Assembly: GCA_929200685.1 (NCBI GenBank)
Contig: CAKNAO010000010.1
Coordinates: 1-14,270 of the forward strand
DNA: 14,270 nucleotides
From: an uncultured bacterium
GTDB lineage: Bacteria > Bacillota_I > Bacilli_A > Mycoplasmatales > Metamycoplasmataceae
Direction: 5' to 3'
A program made the position numbers and the translations under genes. The notes below the pieces were generated by a model, which did no database searches, was not told where the DNA came from, and was given only the letters and a program-made list of their open reading frames with translations. Below are positions 8,031-14,270 of the stretch, in pieces. How positions within the stretch are numbered: the first letter of the stretch is position 1; the number at the start of each line of letters is the position of its first letter.

Positions 8031-8330
8031 ATGCCTGAAAAAATTGAAACAGAGGCAGAAGTTAAAGAAGAATTAAACAAAATAAAAGAAGAAAATAATA
8101 AACTAAAAACTGACGAAGAATTTAAACAAAAAAAATTACTAGAAGAACAAAAAAAAGCAAATGAAATTTTACAAGAAAAACAAAGAATAGAAGCAGTTAA
8201 AAAAGAAATTGAATCATTAAAAGAAGAAAATAAAAAAATTATGCAAGAACTAGAAAACCCGAAAAAAGAACAAAAAAAATATACAAAAAAGGAACTAAAC
8301 GAGATTATAAATAAATTATGAGAGGATTAA
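8031..8330 (+). CDS. Scaffolding protein (phi29 gp7-like)
   Basis: The 99-residue protein is almost entirely Lys/Glu-rich with heptad-like Leu and Ile spacing, that is, one long coiled coil (for example EIESLKEENKKIMQEL). There is no membrane segment. phi29 gp7 is 98 residues, highly charged and coiled, and lies directly before the major capsid gene, exactly as here. The role inferred is an internal scaffold for prohead assembly that leaves before or during packaging. Identification rests on length, composition and position rather than on a sequence motif. The last three residues (Trp by TGA, Glu, Asp) are read in code 4. The stop is three bases before the capsid gene, whose ribosome binding site AGAGGA lies inside the end of this gene. 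Confidence 0.82.
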
Positions 8331-8333
8331 AAA

Positions 8334-9410
8334 ATGGCAGACAAGTTATTAACTGAAATTTTACAAGGAGACGAAAACAAGTTACCAGACACATTAACAG
8401 CAAAAGTTAGTGCGTCAATTCTTACAAAATTTTATAAAACAATGTTATTTGATATTATTAAAGGATCTACAAAAAGTGAACTATTAAATTTAGTTTTAAA
8501 AGATCCAGTTAAATATGGATATGGAGTTCGTGTTTTACAAGTTGGTTTAGTGCCAGTTTCAGATTGAAAAGGAATCGAAAGAATCAACACGAAAAGTAAT
8601 CAAATTCAAACTCACCAAGAATTAAGATCTGACGAAATAAAACTAGTTTATAAATTAACAACTAATCGCGTATTTTATAGACGTTATTTTAAAGACGCAG
8701 CAACACATGACAATTGAATCGGAGCACAGACAAAAGCAGTTGGATTAAGCGCTAATGTTGATATGACGAGCATTTTGCGTTTTATGTTTGGCGTAGCAGA
8801 AGGAGAATTAACAAAACCATTGCCAGCTGAAGTTTTAAAAGTTTTACAACCACTAAAAGACAGCATAACAACGTTAGGCAAAAGTAAAACAACTCCAGAT
8901 AATACAATCATTAGTTTTATAAAAACAATACGCGAGGAAAGCGTGCGATTGTCAAAAACTCCACAAGTTGCTAATATGATAAGTCAAAAAGTAGATCGAA
9001 CAGACGGAGAAAGTGGCAAAGTAAAAATGCCTGTAAATATTAGTGTTGAACAACAATATTTAATTATGTCATGAGAAGATTGAATGGAATTTACTCATGC
9101 TCAGCACGATATTAGACATCCCGAGTATTTCAAACTTCCAGAAGGCATTAATGTTATAAGAGCAGACATTCCAAAGGGGAAGGCATATATTGTAGATAAA
9201 AACTTTATGAATTTGTACACTAGATTAGGTGGCGAAGTGGTACAAAGAGAAACAGATACATTAGAGTTAGATTCAATAACTCATATTTGATTAATTTTTG
9301 GTATCTTCTTTACTACTGCTGGAATTATCATTAAAAGAAAAACAACAGGAAGAAGAAAAAGAGATATATTAAAAGATAAAGAACCAACAAAAGAACCAAA
9401 CAAGAAGTAA
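8334..9410 (+). CDS. Major capsid protein (phi29 gp8-like, HK97 fold), short C-terminus
   Basis: The 358-residue shell protein follows the scaffold gene. The second half is collinear with phi29 gp8 (from memory): FIKTIREESVRL with FVKKMRATARKL, YIVDKNFMNLYTRL with VLVDKDWFMVYDNL, and THIW with YHVW before the last hydrophobic segment. phi29 gp8 then continues into a BIG2-like surface domain (448 in total). That domain is absent here; the protein instead ends with a strongly basic tail (KRKTTGRRKR, then Lys-rich). Residues 317-334 (HIWLIFGIFFTTAGIII) are hydrophobic enough to be called a membrane helix, but by alignment they occupy the terminal core strand. Trp is encoded by TGA at several sites. 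Start ATG 8334 has AGAGGA (8321-8326) upstream. Confidence 0.9.
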
Positions 9411-9422
9411 TATTTTTCATTC

Positions 9423-9449
9423 AAGGAAAGGGTAATTTTTCCTTTTCTT
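9423..9449 (+). terminator. Weak terminator or attenuator after capsid gene
   Basis: AAGGAAA (9423-9429) pairs with TTTCCTT (9438-9444) around an eight-base loop, followed by TT, C and TTT. It lies between the abundant capsid protein and the connector, which is needed in only twelve copies per particle, so partial termination would make sense. The T run is interrupted, so readthrough is likely. Confidence 0.5.
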
Positions 9450-9468
9450 TCTATGAGGAGTAATTTTT

Positions 9469-10452
9469 ATGGATGAAATTTTTAAGAGAGTATTATCAAG
9501 CAAACAAGAGTTAAATTTTGCTACTGAAATTTTAAAAAGAGCAGCTACTAGTAGTGGTGCTGGAACTTTTGATATTAGAGGAAGAGAAAATTTAAGAGAT
9601 CTATATATGTTAAACACGTTAAAAAATATACGGAATTATTGAACTGGTGAATTTATTGAAACTACAAAAAACGAAGGATTTAATAAAATATCTAATAAAT
9701 TTTTTGCGCATTTATGAGAACAAGATATAAAAGTTTTTTATAATGATTTAAATGACGAATTTAAATTATATAGTAAAAAATTAACTGAACAACTTGAAAC
9801 TGATAATACTGTAAAAGTAGTCGATCTATTACAAAATAAAGTAATTAATGTTGATATTAATTATTATAACCAAATGGAACTTGTGAGTTGAAATTCCGCA
9901 GGTAATAATAACTTTTTGACAACTTGAATATTCGCAGCTGAAAATGAAGATTTAAAAGCAAACTTTTTAACTAGTACTATTTGAGACAGTAAACAAGAAA
10001 TAATAGATTTTAAAGGAGATAAAGATATTACAATTGAACAATGAAAACAACATTTAACGCCATATTTTCCTGCGATCTTAACAAAGTCAATTTTGAATAT
10101 TGACAAAAATAATAATGTACCAGATACGATTGACGCTATCCAAAAAGAATTAAAAGCAAGTGAATTATTTAATAGTTTAATTAACCATTATAATTATTTT
10201 AAAGATCAAACCGGAATGGCAGCAAGTATGGAACTAAAAAAAGAACGGAAAAGTATGAGCGAAGGAGAAATTGACAAACACAACACTAGTAATATCCAAA
10301 ATATAACTCTAAGAGAATTACAAGCATTTAGTCATAATATGAAAAAAACTTTCAATGTTGAGTTAAAATTTAGTTTAAATTTTCAAGAAGAAAATAATGA
10401 AGAAAATGAAGAAATAGAAAAAGAAAATAAGGAAGTAAAAAATGATAAATAA
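9469..10452 (+). CDS. Connector / portal protein (phi29 gp10-like)
   Basis: This 327-residue protein should form the dodecameric ring at the special vertex through which DNA enters and leaves; phi29 gp10 is 309 residues. The C-terminal part is collinear with gp10 (from memory): MELKKERKSMSEGEIDKHN with LEKKERMVTDEVSSN, then TFNVELKF with GLNVKVKF. The N-terminus is charged and helical. The C-terminus is a run of Glu, Asn and Lys, like the flexible acidic tail of gp10. Six or more Trp codons are TGA. The ATG at 9469 follows GAGGAG (9455-9460) at a spacing of eight. Its end overlaps the next gene by 11 bases. Confidence 0.93.
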
Positions 10453-12625
10453 AACTCATTATGTCGGCATACACCACATAAAAGACGACATTTTAGCATT
10501 GAATTTAGAGAATGCGACAAAAACATATAATGGTTTAACAATAATAGAATTAATGGAAAAAAGATTTTCAAATTATATTTTCATTTTCAAAGATAAACAA
10601 AAAGTTATAGATAATTTTACTATGATATGAAAAGCAAATATTTTTATGTTAAAAAAATATGACAAAGTTAAAGAAGAAGCAATAGCATTATTACTAGATA
10701 AAAAAAATTATCAAGAGAACACAGAAGAAGATAGAAAACTAAAAAATATTGAAGATCCTTACGCAAGAACAACAAACGTAAAAGACAAAAATATTAATAT
10801 TCAATCAGACGACAACAGCGATTTAAAAATTAAATTAGATACTGAAGAACAAAAAATTCAACTTGAAGGTGTAATTGGAAACGAACTTTCATTAGATAAT
10901 ATATCTAGTGAGACAACTGAAGAATTAAAGAAATTAAAACAATTAAGAAATGAAGGAACGATAACATATATTAAGTCGAACGTAGCAATTGATTTAAAAA
11001 AAATGTTAACATATGAATTTTTAGATCTTCCAATTCAATTTATAAAACAATTTGACGTATTATATAATTTTAATATAAATGTTGATTGAAATTTAAACGA
11101 ATTGTTATTATCAGAAACTGAATATAAAGACACAATTTTAGATAAAATAATAACTCATTTGCAAGGTAACAGTGAGGACGGCGTAAAAGTAAAACGTAAT
11201 AATGATCAAATTATTATTAGTCATAATTATTTAAATAATAAAACGTTAATTGCGAGAATTCTACAAATTGAAGAAGTAGCACGTGATAAGGCAACAATAG
11301 CACAATTAAATGCTGAAATAGAAAAAATACCTAAAATTGATAGTTATACAAAAAAAGAAACTGAAGCACGAATAACACCATTAAATGCTAGAATAGACGA
11401 TATAATGAAGTTATTTCCACATAATATAAATTATTATAGCGACTTGTCGCATTACGGAATTAATGATAGTTTTTTTTCAGCATATGGTGGTAACAATGAC
11501 GAATTACGCATTTTTGATAAAATGATAGCATTTACCAAAAATAATAATTTGACACACAATTTTAACATAATAGAAGTCCAATTAAATAATCACTCTAATT
11601 TTTCTATTTATTTAAAAAAAATGCTAGAAGATCCAAATAATATTTTTATTGCGTCAGGACTTACAAGCGAAGATAATATAAGAATTTTACATTCTTATAG
11701 TCGAAGTTTTGATAGTGATGTTTTTGAAATTATTTATTCGAAAAATAAAAATTGAGTATATCCATTTTGAGCAAATGAAAAATTTAGAAATGTATGAGGA
11801 AAATGAAGAAGTCGAGGCGAAGTTTTTAATAATAGAATAATTAAACAAGCAGACCGTAAATTGGCAATTGATCAGTATGACAATTACCACGAAGACGAAC
11901 AATTTAAAACGTTTAAAGATAAATTTGACGAACCAATAAATATTAAAACTAAAAAAGGTGTGGATTTTGACGGTAATATAAAAAAATTTCATTTAATTTT
12001 ATACGAAGAAATTAATCACCATACGGTACGGTTATATTTAAAACAAAATGCCACACAAATTTTAATTAGTAGTATTGGAAACACTAATTTTGTAGTTCGT
12101 CCAGCGAATAAAGCGAATACGTGAAACAGAGCAGACGGTTTATTATATGTCAAAAAACATATTACAGCAGTTAATCAAAAAAGAATATTATGAGATAATA
12201 CCGCAAAAAAGGCAACCGTACCAGCTGGAATTTATGATCTTTATTTTAGGCATATTCTTTACGATAGTAGAGATATCGTACCAAATGAAAGAGGCGCGCG
12301 ATTAAATATTTTAAAAGCAGACGGTACAACTCCAGCTGTATTAGGTGAAGATTATATTGTTGGTAATAAGTTCATAGGTGATATTGCTTACTATGAAAAA
12401 CCAAAAGAAAACCAAACAAAAACATTTATTTTAGGTGGTGTTATTCAACCAATACAACAAATAATTATAGTTCCACAATTATTTTGACCAGATACTTTAG
12501 CGCGGAATAGTGGTCTTGCTCATAAGCAACCGATAACTTCAAAAACTCACCAAAATATATTTACCCTAACTAGAATAGATTCAGGGGTAGAATTAGAAAA
12601 TATAGGAAATGCCAGCAAAAGATAA
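10442..12625 (+). CDS. Lower collar joined to appendage/tail fibre-like protein
   Basis: The 727-residue protein starts inside the end of the connector gene, with AAGGAAG (10429-10435) six bases before ATG 10442. Position after the connector fits phi29 gp11, the lower collar (293). Residues 1-240 fit that role loosely: an acidic low-complexity part near 95-165, then LPIQFIKQFDVLYNFN and a Trp-rich stretch that resembles the gp11 consensus I recall. Residues 276-323 are a coiled coil with YTKKETEARI, a pattern typical of trimeric tail fibres. Residues 330-727 look beta-rich, as in an adhesin. I infer a fusion of collar and receptor-binding fibre, since no separate gp12-like gene is seen. Under the standard code it would be split into many pieces. 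The exact domain border is uncertain. Confidence 0.7.
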
Positions 12626-12630
12626 AAAAA

Positions 12631-12642
12631 TAATATATAATG
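12631..12642 (+). promoter_or_regulatory. Promoter of the small late gene cluster
   Basis: TAATATATAATG contains TATAAT at 12636-12641 and repeats the core seen at 1119-1131 and 7997-8009. Transcription would start near 12648. AGAAAGGA (12653-12660) then provides the ribosome binding site for ATG 12665. No terminator lies between the fibre gene stop (12623-12625) and this element. Confidence 0.6.
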
Positions 12643-12664
12643 TATATTGTATAGAAAGGAAAAT

Positions 12665-13018
12665 ATGAAACAAAATTTTAAAAAAATAAATATGGAACTT
12701 ATGAATGTCTTAAAAGAATTAAAAAATAAACAAGACAGGAGCAATGGAATGTATCACACGCAACATAAATATATACATTCACAAATGAACCATACAGAAC
12801 CTAAAATGTCATATAACAGAACACAAACATTAATGCTAGGAAATGGCAGAACATTAGAAATAAAGGAAAACAGAGACGAGAAAGAAATTAAAAGATTATG
12901 CAAAATAATTAAACAAAATAATAAAATTTTAATTAATCAAATTCGAAATAGAAAATTAAAAGATCCTAACAAAAAAAATATAGACGAATTTATAGAATTT
13001 CTAAGGAGTGAAGAATAA
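12665..13018 (+). CDS. Basic protein, 117 aa, unknown function
   Basis: I do not recognise it. The N-terminal 25 residues form a charged helix; residues 29-58 hold several His, Gln, Asn and Met (for example MYHTQHKYIHSQMNH); residues 75-117 are again helical and Lys/Arg-rich (NKILINQIRNRKLKD). There is no signal peptide or membrane segment. ATG 12665 was preferred over the upstream TTG because AAAGGA sits four bases before it. It is the first gene of a cluster with two small membrane proteins, with its own promoter. The positive charge would allow nucleic acid binding, but a late regulatory or lysis-timing role is equally possible. Confidence 0.75.
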   Translation: MKQNFKKINMELMNVLKELKNKQDRSNGMYHTQHKYIHSQMNHTEPKMSYNRTQTLMLGNGRTLEIKENRDEKEIKRLCKIIKQNNKILINQIRNRKLKDPNKKNIDEFIEFLRSEE

Positions 13019-13019
13019 T

Positions 13020-13112
13020 ATGAAAAAAATAATTAAATTAATTATAAATATATTAACATTATTTATAATTCCAACAATTAAAAAAATAATTAAATATATA
13101 AAGAAAGGATAA
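13020..13112 (+). CDS. Cationic membrane-active peptide, 30 aa (holin-like candidate)
   Basis: The 30-residue product has a central hydrophobic stretch (LIINILTLFIIPTI) flanked by Lys-rich ends, eight Lys and no acidic residue. It could be one short membrane helix or an amphipathic peptide. AAGGAG (13003-13008) lies 11 bases upstream of ATG 13020, and the gene fits exactly between two others with one-base gaps, so translation is likely. In a wall-less host, a membrane-disrupting peptide alone might release virus; a holin-like or lysis peptide is therefore plausible but inferred. It could also be a small regulatory membrane protein. It is too short for most gene finders. Confidence 0.65.
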   Translation: MKKIIKLIINILTLFIIPTIKKIIKYIKKG

Positions 13113-13113
13113 A

Positions 13114-13482
13114 ATGAAAAAAACAAAAAATAAAAAAATTGCTTTTGCTGGAATTGCAGGTGTAATTACTAGTGTTGGCGCAATCACAACACCAATTGTA
13201 ATGTCTATTGATTCTAATAATAGTTTAAAAAAAGAAAATAAAAAACAAACAACAGAAATTAAAAATTTAAAAAACGAAAATAAAAAACAAATAGAAGAAA
13301 TTCAAAAACTAAAAGAAACAATAGAATATTTAAAAAATATAATAGTTTATTTAAAAGTTGATATAGAATTATTAAATGAGTATAAAACGCGTGTTTTAGA
13401 CGCTGAACAAGATGTCAAAGCAGCAAGAAGAGAACGCGACAAAACACAAAAACAATTAACAGATTTGCAAAATAGTATATAA
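13114..13482 (+). CDS. Membrane-anchored coiled-coil protein, 122 aa
   Basis: Residues 1-8 are basic, 9-31 are hydrophobic (IAFAGIAGVITSVGAITT) and form an N-terminal anchor or signal peptide, and residues 38-118 are a long Lys/Glu coiled coil with heptad spacing (for example ENKKQIEEIQKLKETIEYL). Topology with a cytoplasmic N-terminus and an outside coiled coil is likely. There is no lipobox Cys, so it is not a lipoprotein. Ribosome binding site AGAAAGGA (13102-13109) lies four bases before ATG 13114. This shape resembles spanin- or Rz-like late membrane proteins, but in a host without outer membrane or wall that name would not hold. A superinfection or host-membrane role is possible. Confidence 0.8.
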   Translation: MKKTKNKKIAFAGIAGVITSVGAITTPIVMSIDSNNSLKKENKKQTTEIKNLKNENKKQIEEIQKLKETIEYLKNIIVYLKVDIELLNEYKTRVLDAEQDVKAARRERDKTQKQLTDLQNSI

Positions 13483-13488
13483 TAATTA

Positions 13489-13617
13489 ATGGGATATTAG
13501 GAAGACGTGCTAACGTTTATTTAATACCTAAATGTAGACCAGCAGAAAATGGCGCAGCACTGTGTAAAAACTGCAGCAGTAAATAAAACTATCTGCGATT
13601 AAATGTTTATTTGCGAG
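13489..13617 (+). other. Hairpin-rich untranslated region
   Basis: No gene of useful size lies here, but base composition is richer in G and C than the surroundings and pairing is dense. ACGT-GCTA-ACGT (13505-13516) can form a small hairpin inside TTAGG (13497-13501) paired with CCTAA (13527-13531). GCAG (13554-13557) can pair with CTGC (13571-13574). GC-A-GT plus AAATAAA (13576-13587) can pair with TTTATTT plus GC-GA-GC (13606-13618). GTTTATTT occurs twice (13515-13522, 13605-13612), so AAATAAA could pair with either copy. It is the 3' part of the late small-gene transcript, or a structured RNA of its own. Confidence 0.4.
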
Positions 13618-13656
13618 CAACTGATAAAATGACTATAATTATTAGTTGTTTTTTTT
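13618..13656 (+). terminator. Rho-independent terminator of the late cluster
   Basis: CAACTGATAA (13618-13627) pairs with TTATTAGTTG (13639-13648), ten pairs with one G-U, around an 11-base loop, followed by eight T bases. The T run leads straight into the next -10 box. Confidence 0.85.
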
Positions 13657-13664
13657 GTTATAAT
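13649..13664 (+). promoter_or_regulatory. Promoter of the small RNA unit (T-run plus GTTATAAT)
   Basis: Eight T bases, then GTTATAAT with the -10 box TATAAT at 13659-13664, then ATTTTTGTA. It matches the promoter at 4056-4081 at all but one base over 25. The expected start is G13671, seven bases downstream of the -10 box. Confidence 0.7.
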
Positions 13665-13670
13665 ATTTTT

Positions 13671-13768
13671 GTATTACAGGAATAGTAATACAATTTGGGG
13701 TAGCGAACCGTAACCGCTAACTTTTATTTATCTTGTTTAAAAAAAGCACCAGCAATGGTGTTTTTTAT
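13671..13768 (+). ncRNA. Candidate small structured RNA (about 98 nt)
   Basis: This unit has its own promoter (13649-13664) and terminator (13739-13766) and no open frame of note. The predicted first base G13671 opens a perfect hairpin: TTGTATTAC (13669-13677) with GTAATACAA (13685-13693), loop AGGAATA. A second hairpin is TAGCG (13701-13705) with CGCTA (13715-13719), loop AACCGTAAC. Between them lies TTTGGGG (13694-13700), shared with the unit at 3978-4064. phi29-like viruses make a packaging RNA with a G-run near a loop (UUGGGGAUUAACG, from memory), so a packaging RNA is a candidate role. The paired 5' and 3' ends of phi29 pRNA are not seen. Confidence 0.55.
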
Positions 13769-13770
13769 TT
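13739..13770 (+). terminator. Rho-independent terminator of the small RNA unit
   Basis: AAAAAAAGCACC (13739-13750) and GGTGTTTTTT (13757-13766) form a stem of four G/C-rich pairs, a G-U pair and A-U pairs around loop AGCAAT, followed by further T bases. The A-T part makes it possibly bidirectional. Confidence 0.8.
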
Positions 13771-13808
13771 TTTTTAAAAAAAAATGTTGAAAATTATAAT
13801 TATTAGTA

Positions 13809-13814
13809 TATAAT
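13809..13814 (+). promoter_or_regulatory. -10 box for the last two small genes
   Basis: TATAAT within GTATATAATAAT, about 29 bases before ATG 13843. AGAAAGGG (13823-13830) follows as a ribosome binding site at a rather long spacing of 12 bases. Confidence 0.5.
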
Positions 13815-13842
13815 AATAATTAAGAAAGGGAAACATAACAAA

Positions 13843-13974
13843 ATGAAAAGACAAATATTAAGTAGAGCAGAATGAAATGCTATCTTAGCAGATATTAAAA
13901 TAAATGTAAATAAAATAGAAAAAAATATTCTAGCAATGGAAAAAGAAATTCAAAATTTAAAAAAAAGGAAATAA
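13843..13974 (+). CDS. Small coiled-coil protein, 43 aa, unknown function
   Basis: The 43-residue product starts MKRQILSRAEWNAIL, with Trp11 encoded by TGA, and continues as a Lys/Glu helix with regular Ile/Leu spacing (VNKIEKNILAMEKEIQNL). It ends in KKRK. It looks like a short, dimerising coiled coil with a basic tail. It has its own -10 box and ribosome binding site and is followed after six bases by another gene. No family is recognised. Reading as a gene rests on the promoter, the intact frame across TGA and the close neighbour. Confidence 0.65.
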
Positions 13975-13980
13975 AAAACA

Positions 13981-14270
13981 ATGAAAAAATATATAAACAT
14001 AAAAGAATTAATAAAATTTTTAGAAGTAATATTCAAAAAAACAAATGATCAAAAACTATATGCTAAATTTGATAATGACGATACAAAAATAGAATTAACA
14101 TTTTTTAAAAAACACGGTCTAATTGAATTTGAACTTGAAATATGACCAAATAAGATAGAAAAAGGCGAAATAGTAGAATTAAATGAATTAGTTGAACAAA
14201 CTGATATGTCAAAATTAATTTTAATATTAAATGTTCTAGCAATTCACCATAAAGTAGCGCATATTTTTAT
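13981..14270 (+). CDS. Unknown protein (partial, C-terminus off window)
   Basis: Ninety-six residues are visible and the frame is still open at the window end. The N-terminus is a basic helix (KYINIKELIKFLEVIFKK), followed by a beta-like part (LIEFELEIW, Trp by TGA at 14143-14145) and then a mixed Leu/Ile/Val helix near the cut (SKLILILNVLAIHH). There is no clear signal peptide. AAAGGA (13964-13969) inside the end of the previous gene serves as ribosome binding site, about 11 bases before ATG 13981. The two genes form one unit. I do not recognise the family. Confidence 0.75.

Noticed and set aside
8334..9410. Capsid gene as a transmembrane protein of another kind
   Set aside because: The hydrophobic segment is real, but the collinear match to phi29 gp8 before it and the position after the scaffold favour a capsid protein.
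13549..13602. Seventeen-residue frame MAQHCVKTAAVNKTICD in the structured region
   Set aside because: No ribosome binding site, and it overlaps strongly paired sequence; it is probably chance.
13483..13842. tRNA or tmRNA in the non-coding region
   Set aside because: No T-loop GTTCRA sequence and no cloverleaf with a seven-pair acceptor stem could be found.
1..14270. CRISPR array, insertion sequence, integrase or attachment site
   Set aside because: No regularly spaced repeats, transposase or integrase motifs were seen; the gene content is that of a linear lytic-type virus.

Overview
This window is most of the genome of a small tailed virus of the phi29 kind (Podoviridae-like, with protein-primed DNA replication). 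Both ends cut through genes, so the virus extends beyond the window on each side. TGA must be read as tryptophan (genetic code 4). Every long gene is broken by TGA under the standard code and becomes one intact frame when TGA is Trp. The residue fits conserved places: the polymerase has LGYW with W encoded by TGA at 2752-2754, where the phi29 polymerase (from memory) also has LGYW. The base composition is extremely AT-rich and no peptidoglycan hydrolase is present in the window. Together these point to a wall-less Mollicute host (Mycoplasma, Ureaplasma, Spiroplasma or relatives).

Layout. (1) Positions 1-1084, minus strand: a compact, overlapping operon with a C5-type DNA methyltransferase, a 39-residue basic protein and a cysteine-rich zinc-binding-like protein that runs off the left end. 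(2) 1085-1152: a very short divergent promoter region. (3) 1153-3962, plus strand: family B protein-primed DNA polymerase, then a 295-residue protein that is the best candidate for the terminal (priming) protein. (4) 3963-4620: two terminators, a conserved promoter type and one orphan gene. (5) 4621-12625: virion genes in the order tail knob, packaging ATPase, scaffold, major capsid protein, connector, and a long protein that joins a lower-collar-like part to a tail-fibre-like part. (6) 12665-13482: three small genes, two of them membrane proteins, the best lysis or membrane candidates. (7) 13483-13842: about 360 bases without a gene but rich in hairpins, including a terminator, a promoter and a self-contained small RNA unit. 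(8) 13843-14270: two further small genes, the last cut by the window end.

How the genes work together. Polymerase and terminal protein would copy the linear genome from its protein-capped ends. Scaffold and capsid protein build the prohead around the connector. The ATPase pumps DNA in, possibly with a packaging RNA as in phi29. Collar, fibre and knob proteins complete the tail. Transcription seems to be organised by two recurring promoter types. One has the core TAATATATAAT(T)G and lies before the polymerase, the scaffold and the small late genes. The other is an oligo-T run directly followed by G or GTT and ATAAT; the oligo-T run is also the tail of the preceding terminator, so one unit ends where the next begins. 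The tail knob gene starts only seven bases after such a -10 box and is probably translated without a leader.
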